A DNA stretch of 64,000 nucleotides, from positions 620,001 to 684,000 of the forward strand of contig NZ_JAKCPW010000001.1 in the NCBI RefSeq assembly GCF_021440085.1. Direction: 5' to 3'. This document shows positions 52,616 to 60,585 of the stretch, piece after piece. The stretch comes from Dyadobacter sp. CY261. GTDB lineage: Bacteria; Bacteroidota; Bacteroidia; Cytophagales; Spirosomataceae. Below the pieces are notes generated by a model that ran no database searches, was not told the origin of the DNA, and worked only from the letters and a program-made list of their open reading frames with translations. The position numbers and the translations under genes were made by a program. Every line of letters starts with the position of its first letter. Within the stretch, counting starts at the first letter, position 1.

Positions 52616-54115
52616 TCAGTAAGCGATGATATTTTTATCTGTTGATACTATCGTTTTATAGGGATCAGCAAGGAAAGATCTGATAATAGCGCTCATCGAA
52701 TTGCCGATCACACCATGTCCCTTGTTCACGAGCAAAAAACGTTGACTGTTCGGCATATAGTGGCTGATACGGTCGATGTATAGTGGTCGGCAGGCCGGAT
52801 CCAGGTTTCCATCGGCTAAAAGAATTGGTTTGTCTGAATAATATGGCTGCTTCGTGTCCCTGCCGACAGGCGGCACTTTCCAGCAGTCGCACATCGCCTG
52901 GTAAACGTCGTTAATGTGGAAACCGGCGAGATATGGGTATATCAAATCCGACTCCTTGCGCACTTGCTCGGAGTGGTAGGCAGCTTGGTCCGCACAATAT
53001 ACCGACAAGCGCATGCCGTCCGGTGCTCCATTCTTACGGAAAAACTCGTCAAAGTAATGGCGTATATAAGGTTGGTGCTTTCCATCAATGAGGTCTGTAA
53101 TGATACGGGCCAGATCCTTCCGACCCGAATCGTCGTAAAGCTTGTCGAGCACCACACTCAGAAGTTCGTTTTTGGTGTACTTTATGCGGATGGAATCCTT
53201 AGTACCCGCTTCCAGGTAAGGCAGGTAGAAAGTTTTTTGGGCGATAGCACTGAAATAATTGTGAAAACGGCGCCTGAGGTCGCCATAATGCTTTTGACCA
53301 ATGGAGTCCGTCGCTACGTTTTTAAAATGAATATGGAGCGCCTCCATAAAATTGACCGGTTCATCTTCATCGATCGGGACGAATGACGGCAGCGGCGAGT
53401 CCAGGATCAAGGAGCGGATGCGGGCCGGGTTGCGTTGTAGGACCGCCGTCATCAGGCCGCCGCTGTATGACACCCCAAATAAATTCACAGAATCGATCTT
53501 CAATGCATTCAGAAGGTCATGAATGTCCGAAACGGTTTCATCCGTATTATAGCCGGCAAGATCGATCTCCCTTTTTTCAAGGGCCGCCTTGTATCTTTTA
53601 ACGCCAACAAGTGTCATGCTATCCTTGTCCAGGTTGCGGCGGGTGGCCTCTTTAAGCGCTTTATCGAGTTCAAACGTCCGCAGATACGGCAACGCGAAAC
53701 GCGTGCCCCGCTGCTCAAAAACAATACAGTCTCTGTTTTCGATGAACGGACTTTTTGTTAGTCCCACCACCGCGCTAAGAGAGCTGCCACCAGGACCCCC
53801 GGCAGTAAAAAGGACGGGGTCACTACGTTTGTCAGGGTTTTTGCTCTTCGCGACAATGAAGGGCAATTTGATTAGCCTGGAATTCTTCTTTTTTCGATTT
53901 TCCGGAACCACCAGGTAACCACATCGTTTTTGAAAACTGCTGTCAGGCAGGTTTGGGCCGGACGTGTAATATTGCCTTGCATTGTCCGGTACAATTTTCA
54001 GTACCTCGGGGTCAATTTTGAAATCGCAGCCGCAGTCTTGGATTTTTGCATACTGTGCGTATGCCTGACTGTTGCAAATGAGAATAATCAGGAAGTATAT
54101 AATATGTTTTGCCAT
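52616..54115 (-). CDS. Secreted alpha/beta hydrolase (S33/TAP-like)
   Basis: 499 residues. Signal peptide MAKHIIYFLIILICNSQAYA. The mature enzyme is an alpha/beta hydrolase of the S33 (proline iminopeptidase / tripeptidyl) type, with oxyanion motif FTAGGPGGSSL, nucleophile Ser in LFGVSYSGGLMTAV, LILDSPLP, and the C-terminal ILLADGNLDPAC and NKGHGVIG (acid Asp and catalytic His). Many Cys residues suggest disulphides. It probably releases amino acids or peptides in the periplasm or outside. It is divergent from the AraC-like regulator 64 bp away, which may control it. Confidence 0.9.
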   Translation of the reverse strand: MAKHIIYFLIILICNSQAYAQYAKIQDCGCDFKIDPEVLKIVPDNARQYYTSGPNLPDSSFQKRCGYLVVPENRKKKNSRLIKLPFIVAKSKNPDKRSDPVLFTAGGPGGSSLSAVVGLTKSPFIENRDCIVFEQRGTRFALPYLRTFELDKALKEATRRNLDKDSMTLVGVKRYKAALEKREIDLAGYNTDETVSDIHDLLNALKIDSVNLFGVSYSGGLMTAVLQRNPARIRSLILDSPLPSFVPIDEDEPVNFMEALHIHFKNVATDSIGQKHYGDLRRRFHNYFSAIAQKTFYLPYLEAGTKDSIRIKYTKNELLSVVLDKLYDDSGRKDLARIITDLIDGKHQPYIRHYFDEFFRKNGAPDGMRLSVYCADQAAYHSEQVRKESDLIYPYLAGFHINDVYQAMCDCWKVPPVGRDTKQPYYSDKPILLADGNLDPACRPLYIDRISHYMPNSQRFLLVNKGHGVIGNSMSAIIRSFLADPYKTIVSTDKNIIAY

Positions 54116-54179
54116 GCAGATATCTTTTTTTCAAATCTAGCTGCTGGTCGGTATATTCGTCAAGGTAAAAAACGGACAA

Positions 54180-54950
54180 TTGAAAGAGATATTCGATCCT
54201 ATTCGCGACCATTATACGTTCGCGCACCCCGCCAGTGATCTTGGCGAACATATTGATTTTTATTCCGAATCGGTTGTCAACGATAGCGAATTTACTGTGG
54301 AAATGTTTCCGAGTTGGACACCAACGATGTACATCAACCTTGGTAACCCTTACCGGATCTCGTTGAGCCGGTCGACCTACGCGGTAGATAAGGATATGGA
54401 TATTCTAATCCTGAGAGACCTTCACACCACACGCCACAATTCCCCGGGCGACCGCATTTTCACTATTAAATTTAAGCCAGGCGGATTAGAGGCAATCCTG
54501 GGCATATCCCAGGTTCATTTAAAAGGAAAGATAGTGCCGCTGCATCACGTTCTGCCAATGGTCGTAATTGAACAGCTAAAAAACGGCTCATCCTTTGATG
54601 CCCGCAGGGAAATTATAGAAGCGTATTTCATCCCAAAACATAATAGGAGGGTGATGGACCATTATCTGACCTTTGTCCGGGATTTAACGGAGACATACCA
54701 ACAAACAGATATGCAGTTAAACGTTAGCCAGCTTGCGGAAAAGCATTTTATAACCTCCAAGAGTATTAACCGCTATTTTCACCGTGTCATTGGAATCAGC
54801 CCAAAAGGGTATTTTTCCATACTAAGGGCCAGGACAGCGCTGACTGCCTATGCAAAGCGCCAGGAATTTGACCCAGGTCGATTTGGATATTATGACAGCA
54901 GCCATTTTTACAGGGAAGCCGCTAAATTCACTGGTGTGCAGCTCGATTGA
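54180..54950 (+). CDS. AraC family regulator (DUF6597-like sensor)
   Basis: 256 residues. The N-terminal region (PASDLGEHIDFYSESVVNDS, FPSWTPTMYINLGNPYRISL) resembles the non-cupin sensor of a Bacteroidota AraC subfamily. The C-terminal helix-turn-helix is in LNVSQLAEKHFITSKSINRY and FGYYDSSHFYREAAKFTGVQ; the final helix ends very early, shortly after TGVQ, a few residues short of usual, but the fold looks complete. Divergent from the hydrolase gene, and convergent with the large unknown gene (36 bp between stops). Confidence 0.85.
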   Translation: MKEIFDPIRDHYTFAHPASDLGEHIDFYSESVVNDSEFTVEMFPSWTPTMYINLGNPYRISLSRSTYAVDKDMDILILRDLHTTRHNSPGDRIFTIKFKPGGLEAILGISQVHLKGKIVPLHHVLPMVVIEQLKNGSSFDARREIIEAYFIPKHNRRVMDHYLTFVRDLTETYQQTDMQLNVSQLAEKHFITSKSINRYFHRVIGISPKGYFSILRARTALTAYAKRQEFDPGRFGYYDSSHFYREAAKFTGVQLD

Positions 54951-54985
54951 AAGTCTGACGTTTTTCCGTGATCTACCCAAATGCA

Positions 54986-57676
54986 TTATGGATTGCTTTT
55001 TCCGGCGGGGAGGGATTGTGCATCCGTGTCAAGATAAGGCCACAGTTTTTTTAAGAATTTCCTCAGATCTTTATCCCGCAGGCCTTTATAAAAACTTGTT
55101 AAGTATTGCTGCTCCAAGAGCAGGTCAGTACACCGTTCGCGCAGCTCTTTCGGGATTCTGTCCGTTATCGACGCGAAATATTCCTTGGTCAGCACTTCCC
55201 CCGCAAGGTGGGTGCAGCCAAACTGATGTAAAAATCCTTCAAAAAAGTATCGCTCCGCACTCTGTCTGATCGCAGGCTTTTTCTCGTCTTTCGCAATATC
55301 TAATCTTCCCGCCAAGTGCATGCCAGCATAGATATATGGCTCCCGGCTCGTCTTGTCCCTGGGACGGAAGATTTTCAACATTTCGATCTTGTCGACGTCT
55401 TCATCATCAAAAAAGTCGTTGTCCGCCGCCCCGCCATTTGACAGACCGAACCCGGGGGTGACGTTGTTCGTTTTTGACGACGTATGAATATGTCTATTTA
55501 TTCTACCAAATAAGTAGCTAAATGCACCATTATATATTCTGTCTTGTTGTAATATTTCTTCGATATATTTTGAGCTACCAAGCGCCCCATTCGTACCTAT
55601 TCGGTATATCTTGGTTTCATTATCAACACTTCTTACAATTTTCCCGCTTTGCGTATTTACTTGCTCAGTAACCGCCGCTTTAACCAGAACAACCATCTTA
55701 GATTCGAGATAGACGTCCTTCCAGGTAGAGGTTCCGAAAATGATCTCAGGTCCTGACTCCCTGTTGCTATGCCATGGCAAGTCCAGTTGAATGGTGAAAT
55801 AGCTATCCTTTAACGCATCGTCATCCGATACCTGTGGATTTAAAATCAGGAGTAAAACAACACCATTGTAGTACACTCTTCCATTGTAGTCACGTGGTGC
55901 CGGGGATGAAATGGTAACCTTGCTGAAATCTTCGGAAAACTTAACATCGCATTTTTCAATTCGGAAAGTTTCCCCGGGCGTGGAGCCCTTTACATTATTC
56001 TCAGGCACCCGAAAGGTTAAGTACTTATAATGATGTGATAGTTTCAGGCCCATGAGCAACTCCTGGTTGTGTACTGCAACCGGGTTTTGTTTTCGCAAAA
56101 TTCTGTGGAGCAATGCACCGTCGGGGAAATTTGTCCAGGAATTCGTGAGCAGTTTATGGTAATCGTTGAAGATCATCTGCTCATCTTGCTTTACATCAGG
56201 AACACCGGTTTCCTTTGTGGAAACAGCAGTATCTTCCCCATTTTGTGTTTCAGGCACTAATTGTACCACCCCCGATTGAAACGTATCAAGCCCGATCCTG
56301 GGATACAGCCCGCAGTACATCCCGAGAATGGTACCTGTCTTGTCGGCGGGAAGCCAAAATTTCAGAAAATGCCCCTTGTAATCATTTGTTGGGATAAAAC
56401 TGAAATGCAGTACTGAATTTTCCAGCCGCACGGTTCCAGGTACGACGATTGTCTTTGTTGCATTCCGGTCGACCATGCTGATGGTGAGCTCACATGTGCC
56501 GCCAGCACTTGGGACTACCGAAAAATGTGGTCTGTGGAAAGTTGGACCGGATTGCAGGTGAAAATACCCTGAGTAGGTTTTTAAAAAGGAATTACTGAAC
56601 TCCTTCCAGTTGTCATAATTTGGGAGGTTCTTGATATCGTTAAAGAGCGATTCCGTTGGAATGATCAGTTTTTCGGATAAAAAGTATTGCGAAAGCGACT
56701 GCCTCTCCAGTTGCTCTTCGGTTGTTACGGGACTAGTTTGTCCTTTTTTAGGAAATTTACTGTTTTTAAGAGCCTCGTATTCCTGCACTTTCGCCTCGTG
56801 CAATAAAACTGCACCGGCTACCGGAGTAAGGATCGTGGATCTGACCGACGAAAATGTTCCGTAAACGACATTGGATTTTGTCAGCGGTAAGTCTATCACG
56901 CACTGAAAAAGGATCGTTTCCAGTTCATCTTCCGGGTTGTCTTCGCTCGTATTGAAATCGTCTTTCGAAGTAACTGGGTCAAGCCGACCTTCGAATTGGA
57001 TGAATAACAGTTTCGATCTTGCCTTTTTTCCCTTATTCCGGCTGGTAATACCATTCGTGGAATGAAATTCCAATTCCTTACCATCCTTGCTCAATTGCTT
57101 CATCGTAGCCCTGAAAGGCCATTCTCCCTCTTTGCCAATCCCCCAAAACAGTTCAACAAAGCCTGTTAGGGATTCGTGTAAATCGGAGAGATATGTAGCG
57201 ATATACGTATCAGATCTTGTTATAATTGGGACTGGGTCGGACCAAACTAAATGCTTTCGGATAGAAGGTTCTCTTTTGAATTTTACATTGCCTTGCTCAT
57301 CTATATCCGGAAGGTCATGGAGGTATTTAATTTCATAGTCTAAAAATCTGAGATAATGATCTTCTACACATGTGCGTGCCTTGCCATTGTAATTTTCGCG
57401 TGCGATTTCTTTAAGTTCTACATCGTGAACTCCTTTTCCCTGCCAGATATTTCTGATTGAGGTCCTGTATTGCTGCATCCTGCTGATGTCACTTGCAGCC
57501 GGCATTTTTAGGCGGAGTTTCGCAGCCTGATTTTGAAACCAGCGACCACCGCCTTGTTCTTTTCTTCCTTTGTTTTCCTTTTCTTCTTTTTCAAGCAGTT
57601 TATCGATTTCCAGGCTTGCGAGCACTTGGGTTTCAATCGACATCATTGCAGTCAGCCAAATAATTGATTCGTTCAT
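54986..57676 (-). CDS. Large protein of unknown function with three related beta-rich modules
   Basis: 896 residues, no signal peptide or transmembrane helix. Not recognised. An N-terminal about 140 residues are helical and basic (IDKLLEKEEKENKGRKEQGG). Then three beta-rich modules follow, about 168-295, 363-476 and 512-668, each ending in a similar strand pair: VVYGTFSSV then PVAGAVLLHE, ILGMYCGLY then FQSGVVQLVPE, IIFGTSTWK then ESKMVVLVKA. The C-terminal about 90 residues are helical (YFFEGFLHQFGCTHLAGEVL). Start at 57676; a later ATG pair at residues 11-12 is also possible. It is divergent from the small-membrane-protein unit across a 487-bp gap. Confidence 0.65.
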   Translation of the reverse strand: MNESIIWLTAMMSIETQVLASLEIDKLLEKEEKENKGRKEQGGGRWFQNQAAKLRLKMPAASDISRMQQYRTSIRNIWQGKGVHDVELKEIARENYNGKARTCVEDHYLRFLDYEIKYLHDLPDIDEQGNVKFKREPSIRKHLVWSDPVPIITRSDTYIATYLSDLHESLTGFVELFWGIGKEGEWPFRATMKQLSKDGKELEFHSTNGITSRNKGKKARSKLLFIQFEGRLDPVTSKDDFNTSEDNPEDELETILFQCVIDLPLTKSNVVYGTFSSVRSTILTPVAGAVLLHEAKVQEYEALKNSKFPKKGQTSPVTTEEQLERQSLSQYFLSEKLIIPTESLFNDIKNLPNYDNWKEFSNSFLKTYSGYFHLQSGPTFHRPHFSVVPSAGGTCELTISMVDRNATKTIVVPGTVRLENSVLHFSFIPTNDYKGHFLKFWLPADKTGTILGMYCGLYPRIGLDTFQSGVVQLVPETQNGEDTAVSTKETGVPDVKQDEQMIFNDYHKLLTNSWTNFPDGALLHRILRKQNPVAVHNQELLMGLKLSHHYKYLTFRVPENNVKGSTPGETFRIEKCDVKFSEDFSKVTISSPAPRDYNGRVYYNGVVLLLILNPQVSDDDALKDSYFTIQLDLPWHSNRESGPEIIFGTSTWKDVYLESKMVVLVKAAVTEQVNTQSGKIVRSVDNETKIYRIGTNGALGSSKYIEEILQQDRIYNGAFSYLFGRINRHIHTSSKTNNVTPGFGLSNGGAADNDFFDDEDVDKIEMLKIFRPRDKTSREPYIYAGMHLAGRLDIAKDEKKPAIRQSAERYFFEGFLHQFGCTHLAGEVLTKEYFASITDRIPKELRERCTDLLLEQQYLTSFYKGLRDKDLRKFLKKLWPYLDTDAQSLPAGKSNP

Positions 57677-58103
57677 CGTACCAAGAGGAGGGGAGAGTAA
57701 CAGGATATTGCGAATGCAAAGTAACCGCCTGGTTTTATTTACTCATGGATTGCATTTGCAACATTCTGATTGGTCATAAGTTGCTATTGCTGATGCCGTA
57801 GCGTGACATGCGTCAGAGTTCGAAGTGTTTAACCGTTTAAGCCAATAGCGTTTACGTAAACGCAAAGCTTTTGTTTAGGTCGAAGTGATTTTTATTCTCC
57901 GACGTCACCGCAACCGTGGGCGGCTGCAATGGTCCGTTGGCTGGAATAAGCGAAACGAACGCACTTCGCAAACAGTCGCCGTCAATACATGTTGCATATG
58001 CGACAATATTCTGTAAAAATGATTTTAAATAAAATAGTATATGGTTAAAAACTATATTGACATTAATTATATATCGAATAAGTAATTATTTTCAGAATAA
58101 AAG
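57677..58103. other. Long gap between the large unknown gene and the small-protein unit
   Basis: About 430 bp, increasingly AT-rich to the right. It contains the 16-bp palindrome at 57848-57863 and two CGAAGTG motifs (about 57816 and 57880), but no protein-like frame. The promoter of the 896-residue gene must lie here and could not be identified. Confidence 0.5.
57848..57863. promoter_or_regulatory. 16-bp perfect palindrome
   Basis: GCGTTTACGTAAACGC is its own complement over all 16 bases. Located 172 bp before the start of the 896-residue gene, it resembles an operator for a dimeric regulator. Confidence 0.6.
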
Positions 58104-58134
58104 TTTGTTTTGATTAATTTTAATGATAGATTTG
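58104..58134 (+). promoter_or_regulatory. Consensus Bacteroidota promoter of the small-protein unit
   Basis: TTTG (58104-58107), 19 bp, TAGATTTG (58127-58134): an exact match to the TTTG-N19-TAnnTTTG pattern. Transcription would begin near 58141, 23 bp before the first ATG. Confidence 0.8.
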
Positions 58135-58163
58135 TTTCAATGAACCTTTAACCCAATAGATAT

Positions 58164-58364
58164 ATGAACAAAAACCTGACTAATGCGAGCAACCGGAAGG
58201 AAAATGGCCGGTCGCTTACCGACCTTCGAAGGACACTGAATCAGGAAACCAAAGCGCTTGTCAGGGATCTGACATACTGGTTTCTGCATTGGGTGCATCA
58301 TCCCTACGAGCACGCGATCGCCGCTTTCTTAACATTAATAATCAGCAACCAAAATTTTAGCTAA
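58164..58364 (+). CDS. Small membrane protein 1 (66 residues)
   Basis: A basic, polar N-terminal half (NASNRKENGRSLTDLRRTLN) and a hydrophobic C-terminal half (LTYWFLHWVHHPYEHAIAAF, LTLIISNQNFS) forming one or two membrane segments with a His/Trp-rich face. No known domain. First gene after a consensus promoter, 13 bp before the next ORF, so an operon. Function unknown. Confidence 0.62.
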   Translation: MNKNLTNASNRKENGRSLTDLRRTLNQETKALVRDLTYWFLHWVHHPYEHAIAAFLTLIISNQNFS

Positions 58365-58377
58365 ACCAGGAAATCAC

Positions 58378-58605
58378 ATGTCAGCAACAGCATCCGGCGG
58401 GGGAGATCACAACTCACCGCCCAACAACAAAAAACGGAGCTTCCTGCGTAAACTTCTGACAAAGTTTATTTTGGAAGCCAAAAGGGCAGCTTACAGATTA
58501 CTTATAGACTTGGTGGTGTGGTTGAGAAATGTAGTGAAGATTTTAACACCCAGTGTGAGTGCCATACTCTTCATAACAGCTTATAACTATTTCCTCCACA
58601 ACTAA
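58378..58605 (+). CDS. Small membrane protein 2 (75 residues)
   Basis: Starts at an ATG preceded by AGGA. An extended Gly/Asn/Pro-rich head (MSATASGGGDHNSPPNNKKR) is followed by a basic amphipathic helix (SFLRKLLTKFILEAKRAAYR) and a hydrophobic segment (LLIDLVVWLRNVV, then SVSAILFITAYNYFLHN). The overall plan, a polar basic head and a membrane helix, matches protein 1. No family recognised. Confidence 0.65.
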   Translation: MSATASGGGDHNSPPNNKKRSFLRKLLTKFILEAKRAAYRLLIDLVVWLRNVVKILTPSVSAILFITAYNYFLHN

Positions 58606-58655
58606 TCCTGACGTAACAATGTGTACAGTAAGTGAACACTTAACCTGCTACTCCA

Positions 58656-58841
58656 ATGTTTTATCAATTCCTAAAATTCGCAGCAGCTGCCCTCCGTTGG
58701 GCATCAAAGTACCTCCCAGGTGATACCCAACCTATGGTGATACTGGTAAAGTTCTTCGCTCTTCTTCAAATAAGCTCGTTTGCGTACACGATGTCTGTAA
58801 TGGCACGTCTACTCGAAAATTGGAGCTTGGAAGTTGTCTGA
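58656..58841 (+). CDS. Small membrane protein 3 (61 residues)
   Basis: MFYQFLKFAAAALRWASKYL is an amphipathic aromatic helix, followed by PGDTQPMVILVKFFALLQIS and SFAYTMSVMARLLENWSLEVV, one or two membrane helices. No known domain. It lies 50 bp after protein 2 in the same direction and is probably in the same transcript. Confidence 0.6.
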   Translation: MFYQFLKFAAAALRWASKYLPGDTQPMVILVKFFALLQISSFAYTMSVMARLLENWSLEVV

Positions 58842-58892
58842 ATGATCCAATACTTTAAACATTAAATTCATCCGAAAAATAATAGCTATATA

Positions 58893-58964
58893 ATGATGAC
58901 ACCAATTGCTATTTTCATTGCTGGACCGATAAGTTGCGGTAATATTCTCAAAGCCTGGTTGTAA
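58893..58964 (+). CDS. Hydrophobic 23-residue micro-ORF overlapping the terminator
   Basis: ATG ATG ... TAA encodes MMTPIAIFIAGPISCGNILK then AWL. Its last codons lie in the 5' arm of the terminator at 58950-58979, and its TAA (58962-58964) in the loop, so a ribosome finishing this ORF would cover the 5' stem. It could be a fourth membrane peptide, a leader peptide or chance; no ribosome-binding site is evident. Confidence 0.35.
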   Translation: MMTPIAIFIAGPISCGNILKAWL

Positions 58965-58979
58965 AACCGGGCTTTTTTT
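58950..58979 (+). terminator. Terminator of the small-protein unit
   Basis: AAAGCCTGGTT (58950-58960) pairs with AACCGGGCTTT (58965-58975), one T-G wobble, with a GTAA loop and a T run. It separates the small genes from the TPR gene at 59092. Confidence 0.85.
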
Positions 58980-59091
58980 ATTCGTGCGGTTTGCATTGCT
59001 ATGAAGTTACAATACTTGCCCTACTGCTTTGTTTTGAAAGCACGATTACCTTTATTCGTCTATTCATAAGCCCAGCATTCAAATACCCGTC

Positions 59092-60507
59092 ATGATAGCA
59101 GAAACCCAACAGACCAGTTCCGCCGGACTGATAACCATCGCTGTTTTGCCTTTCGTAAACCCGAATAATGATCCGGAAGAAGAGTTTTTCAGCGATGGCG
59201 TCACCGACGACATTATCAATCTGCTGAGCCGGGTACGCGGGTTACAGGTTGCAGGGAGGATTTCTTCTTTCACATTTAAAGGAACCGACCCTACGCCACA
59301 ATTCGCCGGTGAGCGGTTGCATGTGAGCTACATCCTGCGCGGTACGTTACAAACCTGGGGGGATAAACTTCGCCTTGCCACGGAGCTGGTTGAAGTGGCA
59401 GACGGGCGTGTAATCTGGACCGGGCAGTACGACCGGGACCTGGATGATATTTTCGATGTTCAGGAGGAGGTCGCGTTGGCCATTATCAATGCGGTCAGGG
59501 CCCAGTTGTTGGGCGAACAACCGGCCACGACCTTTAAAAGATATACCCATAACAACGAGGCGTATCAGCTTTATCTACGGGGGCTGTTTTACCATAACAA
59601 ATTTGGCGGTGCCGACGAATACCATAAGGCAATTGCCTACTTCGAGTCGGCCATCGAACTTGACCCGGCTTATGCCATCGCTTATGCAGGTATTGCGTCA
59701 TGCTATCTGAATATGTGGTTTTACAGACATCTTCCGGCCGAAACCGCACTTCCGTTCGTGAAGCAGTTTACCGAACGTGCCCTGGACCTGGATAGTGAGA
59801 TCGCCGAAAGTTACCTCGCGCTGGCCCGTATGCAGATGCTGTACGAGTGGGATTTTAAAAGTGCCGCCCGGTCTTTTGAAAAGGCGCTGGCGCTTAACTG
59901 GAATACTGCCGACCTGCACTGTCAATATGGGCTCTTCCTGGCATTTACCGGTGATACTGCCAAAGCACGGGAGGAAACGGCCCTCGCATTGTCGCTTGAA
60001 CCATTTTCCCTTATCAATAACTTTTATGCGGCCTATGTGTACTGGGTTGCCGGGGATTTTGAAAATGCGGTTGCGCAGGGAAGAAAGCTGGTTGAGTTAC
60101 AACCTGCCTTCTGGGGCGGGCATATGATCATCGGTTTAAACCTGATTACTTTGAAAGACTTTCCGGAAGCGCAGGATACCCTGGAGGCTGCTTTGGAAAT
60201 CAATTATAATGGCATTACACTCAGCGCCTGCGGCGTGTTGTTCGGACTTTCCGGTGAAATTGAAAGCGCGAAGGACATTATCACGCAAATGAATACACTA
60301 CACAAAACACAGGTCGTTTCCAACTACGACATGGGTGTTGTCCACGCCTCGATCGGAGAAGCAGATGTTGCTGTCGAATATTTTCAAAAAGCCATCGACC
60401 GCCACGAACCGCCGATGCTGTTTTTCAAATACATTGTCCGGGACTGGCTTTCCGGTGAGCGGTATGACGAACGTTACAAGGCTTACGCCGGCCTGACCGG
60501 CGCCTGA
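59092..60507 (+). CDS. Stand-alone TolB/FlgO-like and TPR protein
   Basis: 471 residues, no signal peptide. Residues about 10-145 are the TolB-N/FlgO-like module normally joined to adenylate cyclases or CadC-type regulators: LITIAVLPFVNPNNDPEEEF, FSDGVTDDIINLLSRVRGLQ, VSYILRGTLQTWGDKLRLAT and VIWTGQYDRDLDDIFDVQEE. The rest is about eight tetratricopeptide repeats. The DNA-binding or cyclase domain usually in front is missing, and nothing upstream encodes it, so it is either a natural single-domain form or a fragment. Function unknown; a scaffold or regulatory role is likely. Confidence 0.82.
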   Translation: MIAETQQTSSAGLITIAVLPFVNPNNDPEEEFFSDGVTDDIINLLSRVRGLQVAGRISSFTFKGTDPTPQFAGERLHVSYILRGTLQTWGDKLRLATELVEVADGRVIWTGQYDRDLDDIFDVQEEVALAIINAVRAQLLGEQPATTFKRYTHNNEAYQLYLRGLFYHNKFGGADEYHKAIAYFESAIELDPAYAIAYAGIASCYLNMWFYRHLPAETALPFVKQFTERALDLDSEIAESYLALARMQMLYEWDFKSAARSFEKALALNWNTADLHCQYGLFLAFTGDTAKAREETALALSLEPFSLINNFYAAYVYWVAGDFENAVAQGRKLVELQPAFWGGHMIIGLNLITLKDFPEAQDTLEAALEINYNGITLSACGVLFGLSGEIESAKDIITQMNTLHKTQVVSNYDMGVVHASIGEADVAVEYFQKAIDRHEPPMLFFKYIVRDWLSGERYDERYKAYAGLTGA

Positions 60508-60585
60508 GAGCCCCGGATAACAGGCCTTTCCGAAAAACATTCAGACTTATTCAGATGATGCGCAAATGATTGCTAATCAGAGTAA

